A stretch of 64,000 nt of DNA from 2-12-FULL-35-15 sp036386835 (GCA_036386835.1 DASVUX010000027.1:1-64000), one strand, 5' to 3'. Shown: positions 34,617 to 44,687, numbered from the stretch's first letter. Notes: generated by a model not told the origin, from the sequence alone. Program-made: numbers and translations.

Positions 34617-37600
34617 ATGAAATTCCTTTCAAATTTTTTCCTGGCCGCCCTGCTGGTTATCACCTCCTTTTCTTACGCCCAGAGAGGCAAAAACGGAAAT
34701 GTAACGGTAAATACCGCTAACCGGATTGTGAACGAGTACACAACGCTTACTGCCAATGCAGCTGCAGGTGCAACAACCATCACTGTTGCTGCCAGCGGCC
34801 TGAATGCCAATAGTCGCTTCCCGGCTAACCTGGCGGCAGGTGATCTTATAATGATTATCCAGGTACAGGGTGTTAGTGCTAACGGATCGGTGGTCGAATT
34901 CCCTGCGGGAAGCGGCACTTTTTACGGCATTCCGAATGACATTACCTGGGGAGAGATTACCAGTTACAATAACTGCGGAAGATATGAGTTTGCAGAGGTA
35001 AGAAGCGTTCCAAATTCAACATCTATACAGCTGGATTGCGGGCTCCGGTATGATTATACAGCCGCCGGAAGAGTGCAGGTGATCAGGGTGCCGCGGTATA
35101 ATAATCTTACAGTAACAGCTCCGGGCTCGATTACGGGCCATGCATGGGCTACAGGAGGAATATTCACCGGAGGGATTGTTGCAGTGGAAGTTCTTGGAAA
35201 TACAGTTATCAACACTGCCGGGGGAATTAACGTGAATGCATTAGGTTTCCGCGGTGGTTCACTGGTGGGTGATAATGCCACCCTTAACGGGGGCGGGCAG
35301 GCTGCTATGCAGAATAATGCAGAAGGGGCTGAAAAGGGCGAAGGCGTTTATGGCTACCAGGCGGATTATAATCCTATCGGGGGAAGATATTGCAGGGGAG
35401 CTGCGGGAAATGCCGGTGGCGGAGGTAATGCACACAATGCAGGTGGCGGAGGTGGTGCCAATGCCGGAAGTCTTAGCGGATGGGATGGCCTTGGAAATCC
35501 CGATAATAGTAATGCTACCTGGGCACAAGCATGGAACCTTGATGTAAATAATACATTTTCTTCGCATACTTCCCCGGGTGGTGGAAGAGGCGGATATTCC
35601 TTTTCAGCTTTTAACATGAATGCCTTAACAGATCCACCAAGGCCCTTTCAGAGCGGGATCACAAACGGCTGGGGCGGAGATTACAGAACAAATAATGGGG
35701 GACTCGGAGGTAGGCCGCTGGATTATACTGGCGGAAGAATATTTATGGGTGGTGGCGGTGGAGCCGGAGATCAGAACAGCAGTCAGGGTGGTGGTGGTGG
35801 CCGCGGTGCAGGCCTTGTTTATCTGATGAGCTATGGAACTGTTTCAGGAACAGGTACGATAACTGCAAACGGTGCTGCAGGTGTTAATTCAGGAACTGAT
35901 GGTGCAGGCGGAGGTGGAGCAGGGGGAACTGTGATCTTAAATTCGGTAGGAGTAATTTCCGGGATTTCTGTATCAGCAAATGGTGGAAATGGCGGAAACC
36001 AGGTGATTCCCCTCTTCGCGACTGTTCAGGGTGAAGGGCCAGGTGGTAGTGGCAGCGGAGGATATATTGCGGTTTCAAATGGTGCAGTCGCACAGGCTGT
36101 AAATCCCGGAGCTAACGGGACAACTGATGCCTCTCATCTTACTGAATTTATACCTAATGGTGCGACACGCGGTGCTGCCGGTTTACAAAACCAAACCATC
36201 ACGAATTTTACAATATCGGCCAGCGGGGTTACCATATGCTCGGGCAACACTGCTACTCTCACGGCTGCAATAAACGGAACTGCACCTGCAGGTAGCGGTT
36301 TTACATGGTGGGACGCTGAAACAGGAGGGAACCAGGTTGGCTCCGGCTCTCCATGGACCACACCTGTTTTGAACAGCACTACCACTTATTGGGTGGAAGC
36401 TTGTCCGAACGGTACTTACCGTATTCCGGTAATTGTTACCGTTAATCCCGGACTTGTTATTAGTGTGAATTCCGCTTCAGTTTGCGGAACAGTTACCACT
36501 ACTCTTACAGCATCCGGCGGCACAAGCTATAGCTGGTCTGCCGGAGCTACATCCACAGGAGCAAATACTGCAACCGTGAGTCCGTCATCAACAACAACTT
36601 ATACCGTAACAGGAACAACGGGAAGCTGTTCCGGTACTGCGACATCAACAATCACTGTAAGTAATCCTTCTGTTGCGACTTTTAATTATCCGGGGACTCC
36701 ATATTGCAGTAATGGTGCAGATCCTTCCCCTGTTTTCACCGGTGGCGGTACGGCAGGCACCTTTGCTTCAACGGTTGGGTTAAGTCTTAATCCTACAACG
36801 GGTGTTGTTGATCTAAGCGCAAGTACGCCCGGAACATACAATGTGACTAATACAGTTAACGGCACAGGTACTTGTCCTAACGCTTCTGCAAGCACATCGA
36901 TCACAATCACCGCCTTACCGAATGCAACTTTCGGATATTCCGGTTCACCATTCTGCTCCAATGAAACTGATCCTTCCCCTGTTTTCAACGGAGGAGGAAC
37001 TCCCGGAACGTTTACATCAACTGCGGGATTAAGCATAAACCCGGGATCAGGATTGGTGGATCTCAGTGCAAGCACTGCAGGGACATACATTATCACAAAT
37101 ACCTTCAATTCATCCGGTGGTTGTCCGGCCGTAACCGATACCGGATTAGTGGTGATCAGTACTCCGCAAACGGGCACATTCAGTTATACCGCAAACCCTT
37201 ATTGCCAGGATGCTGCAGATCCTTCACCGGACCTGAATGCAGGAAGTGTGGCAGGAACATTTGCATCAACAGCCGGGCTGAGTATAAACTCTTCAACAGG
37301 AGTGGTTGACCTCTCTGCAAGTACTGCCGGAACATACACGATTACAAATACATTGCCCGCCAATGGCGGTTGCCCGGGCAGTGTGTCAAACACATCAATT
37401 ACGATCAACCCTGTTCAGAGTGCAGCATTCAGTTATTCTACTTTAACGTATTGCCAATCTGGCACTGATCCAACACCTGCTGTTACAGGAACGCCTTCAG
37501 GAACATTTACTTCCTCTCCGGCCGGATTAAGTATCAACGCTGGCAGTGGAACAATTGACCTTTCTGCCAGCCTTCTGAATTCATATATCATTACATATAC

Positions 37601-40043
37601 AACTCCGGGCCCGTGCGGCAGCAGTTCAAATATAAATCTGACCATAACTAACACCCCTGTTTCTACTTTCCAATATACAGCATCACCTTATTGTCAGAAT
37701 GCAGCCGACCCATTACCAGTTTTCACAGGTGGCGGTACTGCAGGAGTGTTCTCTTCAACGGCAGGACTTGTTTTTTTAAATACCGGTACAGGACAGGTAG
37801 ATCTTTCTGCAAGTACTGCAGGAACTTACACTGTCACAAATACGATCGCGGCCTCAGGAGGGTGTTCAGCAGACAGTTCAACAGCCCAGATCACCATCAC
37901 AACGGCCCCGACAGCATCATTCAGTTATGCAGCTTCGCCTTATTGTCAAAACGGGACCGATCCTTCACCAACCTTAAGTGCGGGTGCAAACGCAGGTCTA
38001 TTCACTTCTACGGCAGGTCTCAGTATTAACTCTTCAACTGGTGTGGTTGATCTTTCAGCAAGCACAGCCGGAACTTATATGGTGTTGAACACGGTGAGCG
38101 GAACATGCGGCACTGCGGATTCATCAGCGATAACTATATCAACTCCACCGGATGCAACCATAATACAGCCTGCAAGTGTTTGTGCAAGTGCTGCACCATT
38201 TAACCTGACTGCAGCAACCACAGGCGGAACATGGGCAGGAACAGGAATCACAAATACAGCAACCGGACTTTTTGATCCTTCGGTTGGTCCGGGATCGTAC
38301 GTGATAGATTATGTTATCGCTGGTTCATGCGGTGCAAGCGACCAGGTAACAGTAACTGTAACATCACTACTGGATGCAACTATCACAGCTGTAGCCCCGG
38401 TTTGTACAGGTGCCGCACCATTCAACCTGTCGGCTGCGACCAGCGGAGGACTATGGGGTGGTACAGGCATAACCGATGTAGTTAACGGAACATTTGATCC
38501 GTCTATTGGTCCAGGTAATTATAATGTTACTTATACAATCAGCGGCAGTTGCGGAAATTCTGATTCGGAAACGATTACAGTAACAAACGCAGCTGATGCT
38601 ACCATTACGCAACCGGCACCGCTTTGTTCTGCTTCGCCTGCCATTACTCTTACCGCGGCAACCAGCGGAGGTGTATGGAGCGGAACCGGAATTTCTGATG
38701 CGGTAGCAGGAACTTATGACCCCGCATTGTTTGGAGGTATTGGAAATGACACGGTGACATATTCGATCAGCGGGGCATGCGCAGCAACGGATACTGTTGT
38801 AATATCTGTCACCGCAACTGCTGATGCAGGCATTGCACCGGTAGCGGATGTATGCGAAGGGACGGCAGCTTTTAATATGTCTGCTGCAACCACAGGTGGC
38901 AGCTGGAGCGGTCCGGGAATCACAAATAGTACAACAGGAACTTTTGATCCTGTTTCTGCAGGTACGGGTTCCCACCAGGTCAAATATACCATCAGCGGAA
39001 CATGCGGTGATATCGATTCTGTGCTGGTCAATGTGATCCCTGCTGCCAATGCTGATATAGCACCGGTCACAGCTGTCTGCGAAGGCAGCCCTTCATTTAA
39101 CCTGGCCTCAGCTGCGGCTGGTGGCATATGGTCAGGTAACGGAATAACCAACAGTACGCTTGGTACTTTCAATCCTGCTGCTGCCGGAACATTTACTGTT
39201 ACTTACACAATTGCAGGGACCTGCAGTGATACGGATACTGAAACAATTACGGTAAACCCTTCACCAAGCCCGGATGCTACGGTAGATTTAGCTTCAGGCT
39301 GTGCACCGCTTTGTATTCAGTTCACAGATCTCAGTACTGATTGCAATAATATAAGCTATGCATTTGGTGATGGTGATTCTTCAGCTGTTTCAGATCCTTC
39401 GCATTGTTATACTGTTCCTGGAACTTATAATGTGATCATAACATGCACAAGTGCCGCAGGATGTGCCGGAACAAATACTATTTCCTCAACAATAACTGTT
39501 AACGGGAACCCTTCTGCGGAGATCTCTGCTTCACCTGCGGGTGTAATAAGCACAAACTCCCCTGTTACTTTTACTGATGTTTCAACTAACGGAGGGAATT
39601 CTTCATGGAATTTCGGTGATCCGCTTTCGATAAATAATACATCATTGCTCTCTGCGGATCAGCATACCTATACCAGTGAAGGAACATACTGTATTACTTT
39701 GATTTCAACAAATGCACAGGGCTGCGTTGATTCTGTCACCGAATGCATTATTGTGGCCGGTGAAGTTACACTGGTAATTCCGAATGTGTTTACCCCGAAC
39801 GGTGACGGCAGCAATGATGCTTTTTTTATCACTTCCACCGGGGTGAAGACACTAACATGCAGCATTTACGACAGGTGGGGATTGAAAATGGCGGAACTGA
39901 AATCAGTTAACGAAAAATGGGACGGCAGGACCACCAGCGGAGGCATTGCTGTAGATGGAGTGTATTATTATATCCTGGAGGTGGAAGGGATCAATGAGAA
40001 GAAAGTCCAGAAGCAGGGATTTGTTCAATTGCTGAATAAGTAA
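34617..40043 (+). CDS. Giant T9SS type B cargo with Gly-rich head and two repeat families
   Basis: 1808 residues. Signal peptide LSNFFLAALLVITSFSYAQ. Residues ~25-500 form a beta-helix-like, very Gly-rich region (AAGNAGGGGNAHNAGGGGGA, GGGGGAGDQNSSQGGGGG). Residues ~540-680 hold two Ig-like folds. From ~685 to ~1177 six ~82-residue repeats (PYCQ..DPSP, TAGLSIN, VDLSASTAGTY) follow, then from ~1178 to ~1549 five ~74-residue repeats (APFNLTAATSGG, GTGIT, FDPS, Y-x-I-x-G-x-C). Two PKD-like folds (YAFGDGDSS, SWNFGDPLS) precede the type B sorting domain starting IPNVFTPNGDGSNDAFF near residue 1720 and ending VQLLNK. Surface adhesin or sheath-like role inferred. Confidence 0.92.
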   Translation: MKFLSNFFLAALLVITSFSYAQRGKNGNVTVNTANRIVNEYTTLTANAAAGATTITVAASGLNANSRFPANLAAGDLIMIIQVQGVSANGSVVEFPAGSGTFYGIPNDITWGEITSYNNCGRYEFAEVRSVPNSTSIQLDCGLRYDYTAAGRVQVIRVPRYNNLTVTAPGSITGHAWATGGIFTGGIVAVEVLGNTVINTAGGINVNALGFRGGSLVGDNATLNGGGQAAMQNNAEGAEKGEGVYGYQADYNPIGGRYCRGAAGNAGGGGNAHNAGGGGGANAGSLSGWDGLGNPDNSNATWAQAWNLDVNNTFSSHTSPGGGRGGYSFSAFNMNALTDPPRPFQSGITNGWGGDYRTNNGGLGGRPLDYTGGRIFMGGGGGAGDQNSSQGGGGGRGAGLVYLMSYGTVSGTGTITANGAAGVNSGTDGAGGGGAGGTVILNSVGVISGISVSANGGNGGNQVIPLFATVQGEGPGGSGSGGYIAVSNGAVAQAVNPGANGTTDASHLTEFIPNGATRGAAGLQNQTITNFTISASGVTICSGNTATLTAAINGTAPAGSGFTWWDAETGGNQVGSGSPWTTPVLNSTTTYWVEACPNGTYRIPVIVTVNPGLVISVNSASVCGTVTTTLTASGGTSYSWSAGATSTGANTATVSPSSTTTYTVTGTTGSCSGTATSTITVSNPSVATFNYPGTPYCSNGADPSPVFTGGGTAGTFASTVGLSLNPTTGVVDLSASTPGTYNVTNTVNGTGTCPNASASTSITITALPNATFGYSGSPFCSNETDPSPVFNGGGTPGTFTSTAGLSINPGSGLVDLSASTAGTYIITNTFNSSGGCPAVTDTGLVVISTPQTGTFSYTANPYCQDAADPSPDLNAGSVAGTFASTAGLSINSSTGVVDLSASTAGTYTITNTLPANGGCPGSVSNTSITINPVQSAAFSYSTLTYCQSGTDPTPAVTGTPSGTFTSSPAGLSINAGSGTIDLSASLLNSYIITYTTPGPCGSSSNINLTITNTPVSTFQYTASPYCQNAADPLPVFTGGGTAGVFSSTAGLVFLNTGTGQVDLSASTAGTYTVTNTIAASGGCSADSSTAQITITTAPTASFSYAASPYCQNGTDPSPTLSAGANAGLFTSTAGLSINSSTGVVDLSASTAGTYMVLNTVSGTCGTADSSAITISTPPDATIIQPASVCASAAPFNLTAATTGGTWAGTGITNTATGLFDPSVGPGSYVIDYVIAGSCGASDQVTVTVTSLLDATITAVAPVCTGAAPFNLSAATSGGLWGGTGITDVVNGTFDPSIGPGNYNVTYTISGSCGNSDSETITVTNAADATITQPAPLCSASPAITLTAATSGGVWSGTGISDAVAGTYDPALFGGIGNDTVTYSISGACAATDTVVISVTATADAGIAPVADVCEGTAAFNMSAATTGGSWSGPGITNSTTGTFDPVSAGTGSHQVKYTISGTCGDIDSVLVNVIPAANADIAPVTAVCEGSPSFNLASAAAGGIWSGNGITNSTLGTFNPAAAGTFTVTYTIAGTCSDTDTETITVNPSPSPDATVDLASGCAPLCIQFTDLSTDCNNISYAFGDGDSSAVSDPSHCYTVPGTYNVIITCTSAAGCAGTNTISSTITVNGNPSAEISASPAGVISTNSPVTFTDVSTNGGNSSWNFGDPLSINNTSLLSADQHTYTSEGTYCITLISTNAQGCVDSVTECIIVAGEVTLVIPNVFTPNGDGSNDAFFITSTGVKTLTCSIYDRWGLKMAELKSVNEKWDGRTTSGGIAVDGVYYYILEVEGINEKKVQKQGFVQLLNK
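36672..38147 (+). repeat. Six in-frame tandem repeats (~245 bp)
   Basis: Each unit encodes F-x-Y-x-x-x-x-Y/F-C near its start, then DPSP, G-x-F-x-S-x-x-GLSIN, VDLSAS-x-AGTY and a closing cysteine. The fourth unit is the most divergent (AGLSINAGSGTIDLSAS). No frame disruption. Confidence 0.85.
38148..39262 (+). repeat. Five in-frame tandem repeats (~222 bp), second family
   Basis: Each unit encodes ADATI-like start, one Cys, APFNL-x-AAT-x-GG-x-W-x-G-x-GI, a GTFDP block and Y-x-I-x-G-x-C. The Cys pair per unit suggests one disulfide per domain. Confidence 0.85.
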
Positions 40044-40057
40044 CACGCAAAATGAAT

Positions 40058-40109
40058 AGAGATGTTCTGTGCAGTTCTTATGTGAAAGCGCAGAACATCT
40101 CTTTTTTAC
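40058..40109. terminator. Terminator between the type B gene and argS
   Basis: Arms 40058-40072 and 40088-40102 (AGAGATGTTCTGTGC type, one G-T pair) form a long stem followed on the plus strand by six T. The T-run overlaps the argS stop codon. Chiefly serves the 1808-residue protein gene. Confidence 0.88.
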
Positions 40110-41887
40110 ATCCTTTCCGGCACTTCTATGCCCAGTAATCCCATTGCCGATTTAACTGCAACCCCGATGGCAGCCGAAAGCTGCAGCCGGAAAACGACCA
40201 GATCCTTATTTTCTTCCTTTAAGATAGGAGTATCATGATAATACTGGCTGTATTCCTTTGCCAGGTCATAAGCGTAATTTGCGACCTGTGCCGGGCTGAG
40301 CTCTAGAGCGGCCTGTTTAATCACAGCATCGAAGTTGTACAGCCTGATAAGTAATTCCTTTTCTTTCGGAAGAAGTGTAATTGTATTTACATTCACCTGT
40401 TCAAAATCCGGGAAGTTTTCTTTTGCTTTCCTTAAAAGCGCACGGATCCTTACGTAATTGAACTGGATGAAAGGAGCTGTATTGCCATTGAAATCAATTG
40501 ATTCGGCAGGATTGAAAAGCATTTTCTTTTTAGGGTCCACCTTGAGCATGAAGTATTTTAGTGCACCAAGCCCGACGGTTTTATATAATTGTTCTTTATC
40601 AGCAGGATCAAGATCCTGCGCTTTCCCAAGTTCCTCAGCGGTTTTCTTTGCAGTAGCGATCATCTCTTCCATCAGTTCATCCGCATCCACAACAGTTCCT
40701 TCACGAGATTTCATTTTGCCTTCAGGAAGCTCAACCATCCCGTAAGACAGGTGATACAAGCCATCAGCCCATTTGTAGCCAAGTTTTTTCAGGATCAGGA
40801 ACAGCACTTTAAAATGATAGTCCTGTTCATTTCCCACTGTATAGATATGCTTGTCAAACTTAACTTCTTTTGCCCGTTCGAGTGCCGTGCCCAGGTCCTG
40901 TGTCATGTACACAGAAGTGCCGTCAGAACGAAGGAGTGTCTTTTCATCAAGGCCGTCAGCGGTAAGGTCCGCGTAAACGGAATTATCCGGCCTGCGTTTC
41001 AACACCCCTTTTTCCAGGCCTTCATCAATAATGTTCTTACCAAGAATGTAAGTGTTACTTTCGTAATAGATCTTATCGAAATCCACCCCCAGCATTTTAT
41101 AGGTAATGTCGAACCCCTGGTAGACCCAGCTATTCATCATTTCCCAGAGCTTACGCACTTCAGGATCAGCTGATTCCCATTTACGGAGCATCTCCTGGAT
41201 CTCAAGCATCAGCGGTGCCGTTTTTTCAGCATCGGCATCACTTGCCCCTTTCGATTTGGCCTCAGCTACCTGCGCTTTGTAATGCTTGTCAAATTCAACA
41301 TAGTATTTCCCAACCAGGTGATCACCTTTCATCCCCGAGGATTCAGGGGTTTCCCCATTTCCCCATTTCTGCCAGGCTATCATGCTTTTGCAGATATGGA
41401 TCCCACGGTCGTTTACAAGGTTGGTCTTAATAACTTTATTGCCCGCAGCTTTCAGTATCTCGGATACCGAATAACCAAGGAGGTTATTTCTTACATGGCC
41501 GAGGTGTAAAGGTTTGTTTGTATTCGGTGAAGAGTATTCAACCATTACAAGTGGTGCATCTGCCGGAGAAGGCTTAATAAAGCCCTGGCCCTGAACCGAC
41601 CGGAAATAATCTATCCAGAAAGCATCAGCGATCACTATATTCAGGAAGCCTTTAACCACGTTAAAAGATTGGACCTGCGGCAGGTGGTCTTTTAAGAATT
41701 TCCCGATCTCATTCGCAGTATCTTCAGGTTTCTTTTTAGAGGCTTTCAGGAAAGGAAAAACCACGAGGGTCAGGTCGCCTTCAAAGTCCGGGTTGGTCTT
41801 TTCAAAAGCGGCTTTCTCAACAGAAACTCCGTAAAGCGTATGTAATGCTTCGATTGCTTTTTGAGAAAGCGTATGTTCGATGTTCAT
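40106..41887 (-). CDS. argS: Arginyl-tRNA synthetase
   Basis: 593 residues, class Ia synthetase that charges tRNA-Arg. The N-terminal Add1 domain is followed by the HIGH-type signature in YSSPNTNKPLHLGHVRNN. The KMSKS-type loop is the modified GKMKSREGTVV, common in this enzyme from Bacteroidota. The anticodon-binding helical domain occupies the last ~130 residues, ending in MGLLGIEVPERM. It lies 153 bp downstream of the arginase gene on the same strand, so argS may share control with arginine catabolism, or have its own unseen promoter. Confidence 0.97.
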   Translation of the reverse strand: MNIEHTLSQKAIEALHTLYGVSVEKAAFEKTNPDFEGDLTLVVFPFLKASKKKPEDTANEIGKFLKDHLPQVQSFNVVKGFLNIVIADAFWIDYFRSVQGQGFIKPSPADAPLVMVEYSSPNTNKPLHLGHVRNNLLGYSVSEILKAAGNKVIKTNLVNDRGIHICKSMIAWQKWGNGETPESSGMKGDHLVGKYYVEFDKHYKAQVAEAKSKGASDADAEKTAPLMLEIQEMLRKWESADPEVRKLWEMMNSWVYQGFDITYKMLGVDFDKIYYESNTYILGKNIIDEGLEKGVLKRRPDNSVYADLTADGLDEKTLLRSDGTSVYMTQDLGTALERAKEVKFDKHIYTVGNEQDYHFKVLFLILKKLGYKWADGLYHLSYGMVELPEGKMKSREGTVVDADELMEEMIATAKKTAEELGKAQDLDPADKEQLYKTVGLGALKYFMLKVDPKKKMLFNPAESIDFNGNTAPFIQFNYVRIRALLRKAKENFPDFEQVNVNTITLLPKEKELLIRLYNFDAVIKQAALELSPAQVANYAYDLAKEYSQYYHDTPILKEENKDLVVFRLQLSAAIGVAVKSAMGLLGIEVPERM

Positions 41888-42040
41888 ATACTATTGGTGA
41901 ATGGGGTGAAACAGAGAAATGGAGAATTAATAATTCCCCATTTCCCCAATCGTTAATTTTTATAATTTAATAATCTCAATTCCGATACTCTAATGATTTC
42001 CCAACTTTCAATTTCCGACTATTATTCCCGGCCTCTCTAA

Positions 42041-42985
42041 TTAATAAGTAAGCTGGCTGACCACCTTTTGAAGAATTTCAAAGGTGTTTTCTGCCATCAG
42101 GTTCTCTTTATCAAGTGTAGGATTGACCTCACAAATCTCAAAGCAGCAAACTTTCTCGTTCTGGATCAGCCTCACACACAAGCTTCCAGCTTCCTTTTCA
42201 GTGATACCGTTGCGTACAGGTGTCCCTGTGCCCTTGGAAATGGAAGAGTCCATGCTGTCCACATCAAAAGATACATAGATCAGGTTGCACCCGTTTAAGT
42301 GCGCCAGGGCGTCACGTGCGATCTTTTCAACTCCATTTCTCTTAACTTCTGCTGTAGTAAATGTTTTTACTTTATTCTTTTTAAGCAGATATGTTTCTTC
42401 CGGTTCTACATCGCGGACACCAATGTAAACAAGATCTTTATACCCGATTTTCGGGGAAATACCACCAACTTTCTTTAGTTTATTCCAGAGGTCAACCGTT
42501 TCCTTGTCAGGTTTGTTCATTTTATTCGCCATATTATCCTCGTTCAGTGAAACAGCAATAGGCATCCCATGCATGTTTCCTGAAGGTGAAGTATACGGAC
42601 TGTGAATGTCAGCATGTGCATCAATCCAGATCACCCCAAGGCGCTGTTTCGGATGAGCCATTTTAATGCCGGCAATAGTGGCACCTGCCGTGCTGTGGTC
42701 CCCGGCAAGGACTATCGGAAAATGATTCTTCTTTAATGTTTGTGCTACCTGGGCAGCTACCCGCTCATAAATAGCCAGGATGCCTTCAATTCTTTTTGCA
42801 TAAGGTCTTTTGGATGCTTCAAAAAGAAGGTGGTTTTCTGTCTTGATCTCCGTGGATTCGATCTGCTTGAACATGGTGCTTCCATAGTCAAGTGCAGCAA
42901 TCTTTATAGCGTCAACCCCCATGCTCGCACCGCGGGTGCCTGCCCCGATTTCCGACTTCACCTCAATAAATTTCAATGTTTTCAT
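42041..42985 (-). CDS. rocF: Arginase
   Basis: 314 residues. Binuclear manganese enzyme, arginine to ornithine and urea. All metal ligands are seen: His in VLAGDHSTAGA, the Asp/His/Asp set in IDAHADIHSP, and the two Asp in VSFDVDSMDSS. The substrate loop SPSGNMHGMP, which binds the alpha-carboxylate of arginine, separates arginase from agmatinase, whose loop lacks it. The last part, ATGTP-like GTGTPVRNGITEKEA, is also typical. It is divergent from the arginine decarboxylase gene, with a palindromic site between them. Both enzymes use arginine, so a shared regulator would be sensible. Confidence 0.92.
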   Translation of the reverse strand: MKTLKFIEVKSEIGAGTRGASMGVDAIKIAALDYGSTMFKQIESTEIKTENHLLFEASKRPYAKRIEGILAIYERVAAQVAQTLKKNHFPIVLAGDHSTAGATIAGIKMAHPKQRLGVIWIDAHADIHSPYTSPSGNMHGMPIAVSLNEDNMANKMNKPDKETVDLWNKLKKVGGISPKIGYKDLVYIGVRDVEPEETYLLKKNKVKTFTTAEVKRNGVEKIARDALAHLNGCNLIYVSFDVDSMDSSISKGTGTPVRNGITEKEAGSLCVRLIQNEKVCCFEICEVNPTLDKENLMAENTFEILQKVVSQLTY

Positions 42986-43044
42986 AGTAATTCTATTTAG
43001 TTTAAGTCAATACAGCTGATTTTCAAAATTTCATTATATCCAAA

Positions 43045-43090
43045 TAACTTACTTAGAATAAAAATTATTAAAGTAAGTTACTTACATTTG
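43045..43090. promoter_or_regulatory. Palindromic operator and promoter between arginase and arginine decarboxylase
   Basis: TAACTTACTT (43045-43054) is inverted at 43071-43080 (AAGTAAGTTA). The right part extends to a self-palindrome GTAAGT-T-ACTTAC (43073-43085). It overlaps the perfect -7 box TACATTTG (43083-43090) for the decarboxylase gene. The sequence does not match the E. coli ArgR box, so the binding protein is unknown. Confidence 0.55.
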
Positions 43091-43125
43091 ATACCTGTTT
43101 ATTAATTACTAATTTTAAATACGAA

Positions 43126-44523
43126 ATGGATAACAAATACCGCGATCTGATCGAACAAACCTTTGACTTCCCGCAGGATGGTTTTAGTGTAACAGATGAT
43201 GAGCTTTACTTTCATGATATTCCACTGATGGACATCATTAAAAAGTACGGTACTCCCCTTAAAATTAGTTATTTACCTAAGATCAGCGCCCAGATCCAGA
43301 AAGCTAAAAAGCTATTTAACGTTGCAATGGCAAGGGCTGATTACAAGGGCAAATATACATATTGTTACTGTACAAAGAGCTCACATTTCTCTTTTGTTTT
43401 GGAAGAGGCGCTTAAAAACGATATTCACCTTGAAACCTCATCTGCATTTGATGTTCCGGTAATCAGGTCGCTTTATAATTCGGGTAAAATCACCAAAAAC
43501 ACATATATAATCAATAATGGTTATAAAAGGCCCAGCTACCTGAAATACATCAGTGAGCTTATAAATGACGGCTTTGTAAATGCAATACCTATCCTGGATA
43601 ATAAAAAGGAGCTGCCCGCATTGGAAAAGCTTTGCAAAAAGAAGTTCAAAGTAGGGATAAGGGTGGCAACCGATGAGGAACCAAAGTTTGAGTTCTATAC
43701 TTCCAGGCTTGGTATCCGTGAGGCAGATATCATTGATTTTTACAATACCAGCATTAAAGGAAGCAATAAGTGCGAACTGAAAATGCTGCATTTCTTTATA
43801 AATACCGGTATTAAAGATACTACCTATTACTGGTCAGAGCTTTCCAAGTGCATTAATGTTTACTGCGATCTGAAGAAGGTGTGTCCAACCCTGGATTCAC
43901 TTGATATCGGGGGCGGTTTCCCGATCAGGACTTCCCTGGGTTTCAGTTATGATTATGCATACATGGCGGATGAGATCATCCAGAAGATCAAGAATATCTG
44001 TGAAGAAAGGGAAGTGGAAGAACCGCACATTTTTACCGAATTCGGAAGTTACACGGTAGGAGAAAGCGGTGCAGCACTTTATTCTATTGTCGATGTTAAG
44101 AAGCAGAACGACAATGAGTTATGGTATATGATAGATAGTTCCTTCATCACCACGTTGCCGGATACCTGGGGAATCAAACAGAAATTTATCCTCCTGGCGG
44201 TCAACAACTGGGAAAAGGAATATCAGCGGGTAAACCTCGGGGGCCTGACATGTGACAGCGAGGATTATTATAATGCGGAATCGCACCTGAACCAGGTTTA
44301 TATGCCTATTGTAACTGAAAAACAAAAGATCCCGCAATACCTGGGGTTCTTCCATACAGGCGCTTACCAGGAATCCCTGGGCGGTTACGGGGGGATACAG
44401 CATTGCCTGATCCCGGCACCCAAGCATGTGATTATTGACAAGGATGAGGATGATGAAATAAGCACCCGCTTATTCGCAAAAGAGCAAAGCTATAAATCGA
44501 TGCTGAAGACGCTAGGATATTAA
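43126..44523 (+). CDS. Arginine decarboxylase, Bacteroidota type (PLP fold III)
   Basis: 465 residues. PLP-dependent alanine-racemase-fold decarboxylase making agmatine from arginine, the first step to polyamines. The PLP lysine is in YCYCTKSSHFSFVLEEA. Other marks are HLETSSAFDVPV, EFYTSRLGIRE, LHFFINTGIKDT, the phosphate loop LDIGGGFPIRTS, FTEFGSYTVGES, and the C-terminal active-site GGLTCDSEDYYN and GFFHTGAYQESLGGYGG. It is shorter than E. coli SpeA but matches the enzyme widely present in Bacteroidota. Likely cytoplasmic. No agmatinase or agmatine deiminase gene lies in the window. Confidence 0.88.
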   Translation: MDNKYRDLIEQTFDFPQDGFSVTDDELYFHDIPLMDIIKKYGTPLKISYLPKISAQIQKAKKLFNVAMARADYKGKYTYCYCTKSSHFSFVLEEALKNDIHLETSSAFDVPVIRSLYNSGKITKNTYIINNGYKRPSYLKYISELINDGFVNAIPILDNKKELPALEKLCKKKFKVGIRVATDEEPKFEFYTSRLGIREADIIDFYNTSIKGSNKCELKMLHFFINTGIKDTTYYWSELSKCINVYCDLKKVCPTLDSLDIGGGFPIRTSLGFSYDYAYMADEIIQKIKNICEEREVEEPHIFTEFGSYTVGESGAALYSIVDVKKQNDNELWYMIDSSFITTLPDTWGIKQKFILLAVNNWEKEYQRVNLGGLTCDSEDYYNAESHLNQVYMPIVTEKQKIPQYLGFFHTGAYQESLGGYGGIQHCLIPAPKHVIIDKDEDDEISTRLFAKEQSYKSMLKTLGY

Positions 44524-44588
44524 TCACAGGATCCTGCATCAAAGCGGATCTTGTGGTTTTCAAAAGTTTTGAACAGGAGATTAAAAAT

Positions 44589-44619
44589 TTTGACTTGTAT
44601 CATTTAATCGCTACCTTTC
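44589..44619 (+). promoter_or_regulatory. Promoter of the tandem exported-protein genes
   Basis: TTTG (44589-44592), 19 bp spacer, then TACCTTTC (44612-44619), seven of eight bases of TAnnTTTG. It predicts a ~60 nt leader before the ATG at 44688. Confidence 0.55.
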
Positions 44620-44687
44620 GCTCCTTAATCGTAAAAATATATGTGTTCAATTGCTGTACACAGAGCAGTTGATTTACACAGAGTGAT

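Noticed and set aside
36686..37177. Long antisense frame (163 codons) across the type B gene.
   Set aside because: It mirrors the in-frame tandem repeats on the other strand, has no ribosome-binding site or signal, and overlaps a strong coding sequence fully.
42041..42985. Agmatinase, expected next to an arginine decarboxylase.
   Set aside because: The SPSGNMHGMP loop that binds the arginine carboxylate is present, which points to arginase.
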